A stretch of DNA of 7,441 nt, from NCBI GenBank assembly GCA_902727945.1, contig CACVAV010000011.1:1-7441 (forward strand), written 5' to 3'. The notes under the pieces were generated by a model. The model was not told where the DNA came from and did not search any database. It was given only the letters and a program-made list of their open reading frames with translations. This stretch comes from an uncultured Thiotrichaceae bacterium. Lineage in GTDB: Bacteria > Pseudomonadota > Gammaproteobacteria > Thiotrichales > Thiotrichaceae. The translations under genes were made by a program, and so were the position numbers. Positions 1 through 4,230 of this stretch are shown one piece after another. Numbering within the stretch: position 1 is the first letter of the stretch; every line of letters begins with the position of its first letter.

Positions 1-8
1 TTTTCTGT

Positions 9-575
9 ATGGATAAAAAGTATTTAACAGCACAAGGTCTATTAGAGGATTCATTCCGCCTGGCAGCAAAAATTCTGGAAGATGATTTTCAGCCGACATT
101 AATGATTGCGGTTTGGCGTGGCGGTGTGCCGATGGGCATTGCGGTACAGGAATTTCTGGAGTTTCATGGTGTGGCGACGGATCATATTGCCATCCGTACC
201 TCATCTTATAGTGGGATTGATAATCAGCAGCGGGAAGTCAAAGTATTCGGGTTAAATTATTTAATAAAAAATGTTAAACATACAGATCGTTTACTGATTG
301 TTGATGATGTATTTGATACGGGGCGTTCACTGGAAGCAATTATCACTGAGCTTAAACGCAAGGCGCGTTTGAATATGCCGGAAGCTATCCGGGTAGCGGT
401 GCCTTATTATAAGCCGGAGCGTAATCAGGTGGATTTTGAGCCGGACTACTTTCTGTATAAAACCAGCGCGTGGCTGAAGTATCCGCATTCTCTTGAGGGG
501 CTGGGTGCTGAAGAAATTAAAGTGCAACGCCCTGAAATTTATGAAATTCTTAAAAAACACTTGCCTGTAACATAA
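9..575 (+). CDS. Purine (hypoxanthine/xanthine-guanine type) phosphoribosyltransferase
   Basis: A 188-residue cytoplasmic type I phosphoribosyltransferase, expected to join a purine base to PRPP to give a nucleotide plus pyrophosphate (purine salvage). The PRPP-binding loop is clear at about residues 95-108 (LLIVDDVFDTGRSL, with the acidic pair D99-D100 and the TGRS turn). The WRGG segment at 36-39 is the pyrophosphate-loop region seen in xanthine-guanine type enzymes, and RTSSYSG at 63-69 fits the flexible catalytic loop. An aromatic C-terminal part (DYFLYKTSAW, 146-155) is where the hood that reads the base would be. The start matches the usual MxKKYLTAQ beginning of this family, but only 8 bases precede it, so its ribosome site and promoter are out of view and the frame stays open to the window edge. 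Family assignment is firm. Base preference (hypoxanthine, guanine or xanthine) cannot be read from sequence, and no purine gene sits beside it in the window. Confidence 0.9.
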   Translation: MDKKYLTAQGLLEDSFRLAAKILEDDFQPTLMIAVWRGGVPMGIAVQEFLEFHGVATDHIAIRTSSYSGIDNQQREVKVFGLNYLIKNVKHTDRLLIVDDVFDTGRSLEAIITELKRKARLNMPEAIRVAVPYYKPERNQVDFEPDYFLYKTSAWLKYPHSLEGLGAEEIKVQRPEIYEILKKHLPVT

Positions 576-618
576 AAGGAAAGCCGGATACCCTTGAAAA
601 AACGCGAGGAGAGTACGT

Positions 619-643
619 TTGATTGGAGGAGGAATCAATTTTT
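619..643 (+). terminator. Possible weak intrinsic terminator after the phosphoribosyltransferase gene
   Basis: TTGATT (619-624) and AATCAA (633-638) are perfect reverse complements around a GGAGGAGG loop, followed at once by TTTTT (639-643). The stem is only six mostly A/T pairs, so it would be a weak terminator. The arms also match FNR half-sites (TTGAT and ATCAA), but with a 10-base gap instead of the canonical 4. It is the only terminator-like structure between this gene and the next. Confidence 0.35.
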
Positions 644-652
644 CTCAGGTAT

Positions 653-680
653 CTGGCATCCTGTCGCTCATTTTTATAAT
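653..680 (+). promoter_or_regulatory. Candidate sigma-70 promoter in the 576-855 gap
   Basis: CTGGCA (653-658) is followed after 16 bases by a perfect TATAAT (675-680). A second TATAAT lies at 712-717 with no recognisable -35. Either could drive the downstream lipoprotein gene with a 5' leader of more than 130 bases. A/T-rich gaps give such matches by chance, so support is modest. Confidence 0.3.
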
Positions 681-687
681 TATGAGC
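666..687 (+). repeat. Inverted repeat GCTCAT-N10-ATGAGC
   Basis: A perfect 6-bp dyad with arms at 666-671 and 682-687 surrounds the candidate -10 hexamer at 675-680. It is followed at 689-703 by another short dyad, GTTTC-CTTAA-GAAAC. It could be an operator over the promoter or an RNA hairpin. No run of T follows, so it is not a normal terminator. Confidence 0.4.
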
Positions 688-775
688 CGTTTCCTTAAGA
701 AACAAGCCCATTATAATGCCTTATGATTAATGTAAGATGATTCTATGAGGTATTTGTGTTTTTTATATTCAGGTT

Positions 776-818
776 TTGATAATCCGCAATGTTGTGTAAT
801 CAATGCGTAAAGTAACAT
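776..818 (+). promoter_or_regulatory. Candidate FNR-type site and promoter ahead of the heme lipoprotein gene
   Basis: TTGAT-N4-CGCAA at 776-789 matches 8 of 10 positions of the FNR consensus TTGAT-N4-ATCAA. A weak -10 (TAACAT, 813-818) would place the transcript start near 825, putting the centre of the box about 42 bases upstream, the spacing of class II FNR-activated promoters. An extra ATCAA half-site follows at 799-803. The sequence matches are seen directly. The activation model is inference, prompted by two FNR-family genes encoded just downstream. Confidence 0.3.
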
Positions 819-845
819 GCATTTGTTCGTAAAAATTCATAAAAC

Positions 846-849
846 GAGG
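846..849 (+). promoter_or_regulatory. Ribosome binding site fixing the start at 856
   Basis: GAGG lies six bases before the ATG at 856. The other in-frame ATG, at 817, has no purine-rich site in front of it and would place 13 extra, charged residues ahead of an otherwise perfect lipoprotein signal peptide, so 856 is preferred. Confidence 0.75.
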
Positions 850-855
850 TTCAGG

Positions 856-1515
856 ATGAAACAGTGGTTAATGATTGCGGGTGTGTCGGTTGCACTGGCT
901 GCGTGTGGCGGCGATGACAAACAAGAGGCTAAGGCTCCTGATGCAACAAAAGCTGAGGTCTCTGCTCAAAAAGAGGTGGTGAAAACACCGGTGACTATTG
1001 ATGCATCTGAAATGCAGGCACTATCTGATGAAGCAAGATCAGCGGTACAATCATTAGGGGGTACGCTGCAGGGAGCCTTACAAAAAGCAATGAAAAGTGG
1101 CGGGCCGGTTGAGGCAATGTCAGTGTGTAATACCAGCGCACCTGAGATTGCTAAGTCAGTCTCTGCTGAGAAAAACATGCAGGTGAGCCGGGTGAGCCTT
1201 AAAAACCGTAATCCTGATATGGGCAAGGCGAATACGTGGCAGGTCAAAGTGCTGGAAGATTTTGAATCGCGTAAAGCCGCTGGTGAAAAGCCAATGACAC
1301 TGTCTTATTCTGAAGTGGTTGAGCATGGCGGGCAGCAGGAGTTCCGGTTTATGAAGGCCATTCCGACCGGCAAATTGTGCCTGACTTGTCATGGAACAAA
1401 AATTAGCCCTGCTGTGCAGAATAAGCTGACTGAATTATACCCACAGGATAAGGCGGTCGGTTATAAAGAAGGTGATCTGCGCGGTGCTTTTGTGGTCGTG
1501 AAAAGCCTGAACTAA
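856..1515 (+). CDS. DUF3365 (Tll0287-like) c-type heme lipoprotein
   Basis: From the ATG at 856 this is 219 residues. It opens with a lipoprotein signal: K2, a hydrophobic stretch W4-A16, and lipobox LAAC with the lipidated Cys at 17. The next residue is Gly, not Asp, which favours the outer membrane. A charged, Ala/Lys-rich linker (about 18-45) leads into the globular domain. Family marks are a conserved Cys (C91, in CNTSAPEIA), the RNPDMGKANTWQ segment at 118-129, and KLCLTCHG at 173-180, whose CxxCH (C175, C178, H179) is a covalent heme attachment site. The domain matches DUF3365, known from cyanobacterial Tll0287, a PAS-like fold with heme c proposed to act as a redox sensor. The protein should therefore sit in the periplasm, anchored by lipid, and need cytochrome c maturation. 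It appears to be a single gene with its own leader. The partner and ligand are unknown, and a sensor or small electron carrier are both possible. Confidence 0.88.
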   Translation: MKQWLMIAGVSVALAACGGDDKQEAKAPDATKAEVSAQKEVVKTPVTIDASEMQALSDEARSAVQSLGGTLQGALQKAMKSGGPVEAMSVCNTSAPEIAKSVSAEKNMQVSRVSLKNRNPDMGKANTWQVKVLEDFESRKAAGEKPMTLSYSEVVEHGGQQEFRFMKAIPTGKLCLTCHGTKISPAVQNKLTELYPQDKAVGYKEGDLRGAFVVVKSLN

Positions 1516-1553
1516 CCGGAAGGTAGTGTCATAGTGGTAATTTATAACTGATG

Positions 1554-1584
1554 GCCTAATAAAATTGGCGTTTCTTTCTTCTTT
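1554..1584 (+). terminator. Weak terminator-like hairpin with T-rich tail
   Basis: GCCTAA (1554-1559) can pair with TTGGC (1565-1569) if one T is bulged, giving about five pairs, and a T-rich stretch (1571-1584) follows. It lies about 40 bases after the heme lipoprotein stop codon. The stem is short and imperfect, so termination here is only plausible. Confidence 0.3.
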
Positions 1585-1629
1585 GTGTGTACTTTGTTAT
1601 ATATCGGGAATGCATAAAAAGGAACTTCC

Positions 1630-2331
1630 ATGTCACATATTATAGGGCAGGGGCAGTGTGCCACCTGTAAAATCCGCCATCTCAGTATATTTGCTGAGCT
1701 GGAGGATGTGCTTAATGAGGATATTGGCTCTTTTCGCCCGTCAGTCATGGTGTTTGATACAGCTGAGACGGTCTATCGGCAGCAAGTTACTGCCAATAAT
1801 GCATTCACGCTGCGCAAAGGGGTGGTTAAATTAATCAAAATGCTACCCAACGGTCGTTCACAAATTATCCGCTTGTTGCGCAAAGGTGACTTGTTTGGTT
1901 TTGATGGTTTTGCCGGCGAAGCTTATAACCACACAGCCATTGCCGTCACTAATATTGAAGTGTGCCGGTTGCCATTAAATGAATTGATGGCACTGAAGAA
2001 GAAAAACCCCGAAATTGAACAGGCGATGATGCTGCGCTGGATTCGGAGTCTGCGCGAAGCTGAAGACATGATGCTTGAATTAGGTGCCAAGAAAGCGCCT
2101 GAGCGGCTGGCTTCTTTTCTGTTCAAATGGTGTGGTGAAAGCGGTAGCTGGCAGGAATTACCTTTGTCCCGGCTTGAAATGGGGGAGTTACTGGGGCTGA
2201 CGATTGAAACAGTGAGTCGTTTTCTGTCCGACTGGAAGCGTAAGGGACTGATTAATGAGAGTCGTGGCAGCATACAAATAGCGGATGCGGCATCACTACG
2301 TGAGTTGGTTTGTATGAATGGTAGTTGTTGA
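1630..2331 (+). CDS. FNR/CRP-family transcription regulator, three-cysteine variant
   Basis: A 233-residue cytoplasmic DNA-binding regulator. An N-terminal CATC (C10, C13) leads into a cyclic-nucleotide-binding-like beta-roll (about 25-125, with GDLFGFDGFAGE at 86-97), a long dimer helix (about 127-152), and a winged helix-turn-helix (about 177-220). The recognition helix reads ETVSR (193-197), the same E..SR set as E. coli FNR, so sites like TTGAT-N4-ATCAA are expected. A central Cys (C112) falls where FNR has its fourth cluster ligand. The third N-terminal Cys is absent: in the E. coli spacing (CxxCx5C) the position is Ser19, and in the alphaproteobacterial-type spacing it is Phe21. His17 is close by and might substitute. 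It may hold an altered iron-sulfur cluster, or have lost one. AAGGA at 1620-1624 is a good ribosome site. bpt follows after 29 bases and is probably co-transcribed. The family is sure; the ligand and signal are unknown. Confidence 0.9.
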   Translation: MSHIIGQGQCATCKIRHLSIFAELEDVLNEDIGSFRPSVMVFDTAETVYRQQVTANNAFTLRKGVVKLIKMLPNGRSQIIRLLRKGDLFGFDGFAGEAYNHTAIAVTNIEVCRLPLNELMALKKKNPEIEQAMMLRWIRSLREAEDMMLELGAKKAPERLASFLFKWCGESGSWQELPLSRLEMGELLGLTIETVSRFLSDWKRKGLINESRGSIQIADAASLRELVCMNGSC

Positions 2332-2360
2332 TTGGCCCGAAGCATATTATTATCTGACCC

Positions 2361-3098
2361 GTGTTTTCTGACTCTCTCGAATTATACATAACGGCTGCGC
2401 ATGAGTGCCCGTACCTTAGTGGCCGAAAGGCGACTAACTTGTTGGTTGATCCCGGGTATACTATGGATCAGCCCACCTACTCGCGTCTGATAGATAAGGG
2501 GTTTCGTCGTAGTGGAAACGATGTTTACCGGCCTTGTTGTTATCGTTGTCAGTCATGTGTGTCCACCCGCATTCCTGTTAATGACTTTAAATTTAAGCGT
2601 AGCCAGAAACGTAACTGGAAAAGTAACAATGACTTAACCGTGCGCATCAATACAGCGGGTTTCAAAGCTGAGTATTCTGAGCTGTATTTGCGTTATATCC
2701 GCTCGCGTCATGCGGGTGGTGGTATGGATGATGATTCACCGGCCTCATTCGCCCGGTTTATTTTGACGAATTGGTGTGACACTACCTTACTGGAATTCTG
2801 GTATCATGATGTCCTGTTGGCGGTTGCTGCTACTGATGTGCTGGTGCAGGGATTATCTTCGGTTTATACCTTTTTTGACCCTGATGAAGGTGCAGCGCGA
2901 GGACTGGGTACTTATGCACTTTTGTGGCAAATTCATTGGGCTAAGGAGCAAAACCTGCCCTACGTTTACCCCGGATATTGGATTGCCGAATCACCAAAGA
3001 TGAATTACAAGACACGTTTCAGCCCGATCAAAGGTTTTATTGATGATAAGTGGGTTGATTTGCCTGAGTTTACCGCTCAGGGTTACAGTGAAAGTTGA
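2361..3098 (+). CDS. bpt: Aspartate/glutamate leucyltransferase (Bpt, arginyl-tRNA-protein-transferase family)
   Basis: A 245-residue cytoplasmic enzyme of the bacterial Bpt branch, which moves leucine from Leu-tRNA onto proteins with N-terminal Asp or Glu and so marks them for ClpS/ClpAP degradation (N-degron pathway). The N-terminal ATE domain covers about 14-85, with HECPYLSGRKATNLLVDPG near the start and a cysteine cluster at 59-66 (CCYRCQSC) followed by RIPV. The GNAT-like C-terminal domain covers about 103-232 and has the family segments GLGTYALLWQIHWA (181-194) and YVYPGYWIAESPKMNYK (201-217). The start is GTG: an in-frame TGA lies two codons upstream and the next ATG (2463) would remove the conserved N-terminus. 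No Shine-Dalgarno sequence is visible, so translation may depend on ribosomes finishing the regulator gene 29 bases upstream. No aat or infA, frequent neighbours of bpt elsewhere, is in the window. Confidence 0.93.
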   Translation: MFSDSLELYITAAHECPYLSGRKATNLLVDPGYTMDQPTYSRLIDKGFRRSGNDVYRPCCYRCQSCVSTRIPVNDFKFKRSQKRNWKSNNDLTVRINTAGFKAEYSELYLRYIRSRHAGGGMDDDSPASFARFILTNWCDTTLLEFWYHDVLLAVAATDVLVQGLSSVYTFFDPDEGAARGLGTYALLWQIHWAKEQNLPYVYPGYWIAESPKMNYKTRFSPIKGFIDDKWVDLPEFTAQGYSES

Positions 3099-3132
3099 AA
3101 ACTTTCATGCTTGGCAGTGAAATCCTTTCATG
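3086..3132 (+). repeat. Two tandem copies of a short dyad, CAGTGAAA...CTTTCATG
   Basis: CAGTGAAA (3086-3093) pairs with CTTTCATG (3102-3109), forming a 7-bp stem TGAAAGT/ACTTTCA (3089-3095, 3101-3107) that straddles the bpt stop codon. The same two words recur at 3115-3122 and 3125-3132 as a tighter hairpin with a TCC loop. The second copy looks like a local duplication of the first. Neither is followed by a T-run. Confidence 0.5.
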
Positions 3133-3150
3133 TGCGCTACTGATAAAGCA

Positions 3151-3171
3151 GCGGGTGAGAAATACACCCGC
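3151..3171 (+). repeat. Perfect G/C-rich hairpin GCGGGTG-N7-CACCCGC
   Basis: Seven perfect base pairs (3151-3157 with 3165-3171), mostly G/C, enclose a seven-base A-rich loop. This is the strongest stem between bpt and fnr. The sequence after it (CGAGTGTTGCC) lacks a T-run, so it would be a poor intrinsic terminator alone. It may protect the 3' end of the bpt message or be a DNA-level site. Confidence 0.5.
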
Positions 3172-3192
3172 CGAGTGTTGCCTACTTAGCCC

Positions 3193-3217
3193 GGTCGTTT
3201 GGTAACGACTCTTCTTA
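3193..3217 (+). terminator. Possible terminator after bpt
   Basis: GTCGTT (3194-3199) and AACGAC (3204-3209) form a perfect 6-bp stem with a TGGT loop, and a G-T wobble can extend it by one pair. The pyrimidine-rich TCTTCTT follows. The T-tract is broken by C, so termination may be partial. Confidence 0.35.
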
Positions 3218-3238
3218 TGTGCGCCATTATAAGCATGC

Positions 3239-3261
3239 TAAGTTAACCCGCCTTTAACTTA
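3239..3261 (+). promoter_or_regulatory. Perfect 8-bp inverted repeat just upstream of fnr, probable operator
   Basis: TAAGTTAA (3239-3246) and TTAACTTA (3254-3261) are exact reverse complements with a 7-base spacer (CCCGCCT), ending 12 bases before the fnr start. The size and symmetry fit a site for a dimeric regulator. It is not an FNR box (TTGAT-N4-ATCAA), so simple autoregulation by the encoded FNR is not supported. Nearby -10 candidates are TATAAG (3228-3233) and TATAGA (3260-3265), neither with a good -35. Bound protein would cover either promoter. Confidence 0.45.
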
Positions 3262-3273
3262 TAGATTATATTT

Positions 3274-4038
3274 ATGACAATCCTGAATAAGAAGCCGAGA
3301 GTCGAATGTGGAAACTGTAGCCTGAGTGCGTTCTGCCTGCCGCAGGGTTTAACGAAATCAGAGCTGGAGCAAGTCGAGCTGGCCATTGAGCGCACGATTA
3401 AGTTTTCTAAGAAAGAATACCTGTTTCGGTGTAATGACCCGCAGCGTGCTATTTATGCGGTGAAAAGTGGCGCAGTCAAGGTGTCGGTCTCTACCGTAGA
3501 AGGTGGCGAGCAGATTCTGGGGTTCTATTTGCCTGGTGATTTACTCGGCTTTGATGCCATGGCCAGAGGTGAACACATCTGTGATGCACAAGCATTGGAT
3601 GACACGCTGGTCTGTGAAATGAAGGTGGATAATCTCGATAAACTATGTGCTGAATTTGCGACACTGAGACAACAGATGATGCGCCAGATGGGACAGGAGA
3701 TCGAGCGCGATCATAAATTATTATTAAGCCTGGGCCAGATGCGTACTGAGGAGCGGCTGGCTACTTTTTTGGTGAGTATTTCTGAGCGTAACAAGCTCCG
3801 GGGGTTTGCTGTCTGCGAATTCAACCTGCCTATGCCGCGTATTTATCTCGCCAGTTATCTGGGCATGGCAGTCGAAACATTGAGCCGGATGTTTTCACGT
3901 CTGCAAGCTGATGGCATTATTAAAGTAAAACAGCGGCTGATTATTATTGAAGACATTGATGCCTTATACGGTCTGGCGCATCGTAATTGTCAGAAAGAAG
4001 CGGAAGCCGGTGCTGAAACTATTAATTTTACACCATGA
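3274..4038 (+). CDS. fnr: FNR, oxygen-responsive [4Fe-4S] transcription regulator
   Basis: A 254-residue cytoplasmic regulator closely matching E. coli FNR along its length. FNR holds a [4Fe-4S] cluster without oxygen, dimerises, and switches genes toward anaerobic or low-oxygen life. All four cluster ligands appear: C12, C15 and C21 (CGNCSLSAFC, the same CxxCx5C spacing) and C114 in the beta-roll (TLVCEMK). The activation-loop region GFYLPGDLLGFDAMA (83-97) is conserved. The dimer helix (about 129-155) includes I143 and D146, matching I151 and D154 of E. coli. The winged helix has recognition helix ETLSR (201-205), predicting TTGAT-N4-ATCAA sites. The C-terminus carries about 15 extra, partly acidic residues. 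An in-frame TAG at 3262 makes the ATG at 3274 the natural start, yet no Shine-Dalgarno sequence precedes it. A strong terminator follows at 4106. It could equally be named anr or etrA in other genera. Confidence 0.93.
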   Translation: MTILNKKPRVECGNCSLSAFCLPQGLTKSELEQVELAIERTIKFSKKEYLFRCNDPQRAIYAVKSGAVKVSVSTVEGGEQILGFYLPGDLLGFDAMARGEHICDAQALDDTLVCEMKVDNLDKLCAEFATLRQQMMRQMGQEIERDHKLLLSLGQMRTEERLATFLVSISERNKLRGFAVCEFNLPMPRIYLASYLGMAVETLSRMFSRLQADGIIKVKQRLIIIEDIDALYGLAHRNCQKEAEAGAETINFTP

Positions 4039-4105
4039 GCCGGAGCGTTGAGTGGTATTAGGCTGATTCCGGCCTGGCCCTCATAAATGTTAACTATGGT
4101 GTTTA

Positions 4106-4134
4106 CGGCATCTTTTCAGATGCTGTTCTTTTTT
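4106..4134 (+). terminator. Intrinsic terminator after fnr
   Basis: CGGCATCT (4106-4113) and AGATGCTG (4118-4125) form an 8-pair stem, one pair being a G-T wobble, closed by a TTTC tetraloop. TTCTTTTTT (4126-4134) follows directly. This is the classic form of a rho-independent terminator and separates fnr from ppsA. Confidence 0.88.
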
Positions 4135-4172
4135 CCTGCCACATATCTTCACAGGGTGCATTCCTTCCCCGT

Positions 4173-4224
4173 TTTATGTACCCTTACTCCCCATTTAGAA
4201 TAGCCTACAAATACGTTTCAGGAG
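4173..4224 (+). promoter_or_regulatory. Candidate ppsA promoter and ribosome binding site
   Basis: TAGAAT (4196-4201) matches five of six -10 positions, with a poor -35 (TTTATG, 4173-4178) 17 bases upstream. AGGAG at 4220-4224 is a strong ribosome site six bases before the ppsA ATG. The weak -35 would suit a promoter needing an activator, but no operator is recognisable. A promoter is expected here because a terminator lies upstream. Confidence 0.4.
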
Positions 4225-4230
4225 TTATCG

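Noticed and set aside
745..810. Possible 21-codon ORF on the plus strand ahead of the lipoprotein gene
   Set aside because: No convincing ribosome site, no recognisable motif, and it overlaps the candidate promoter elements. An A/T-rich gap produces such ORFs by chance.
817..855. Upstream ATG that would add 13 residues to the heme lipoprotein
   Set aside because: It has no ribosome site and puts charged residues before the lipoprotein signal peptide, whereas ATG 856 has GAGG at good spacing and gives a normal signal with lipobox LAAC.
2328..2341. TTGAT-N4-CCGAA at the end of the FNR-variant gene as an FNR box for bpt
   Set aside because: The second half matches only two of five consensus positions and the first half is part of the coding end and stop codon.
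1923..2345. Minus-strand open frame of 140 codons opposite the FNR variant
   Set aside because: It is antisense to the conserved dimer helix and helix-turn-helix, and its Ser/Arg-rich translation is typical of a shadow frame.
4039..4073. GCCGGA (4039-4044) and TCCGGC (4068-4073) as a terminator after fnr
   Set aside because: The loop is over 20 bases and no T-run follows. The hairpin at 4106-4134 is a far better terminator.
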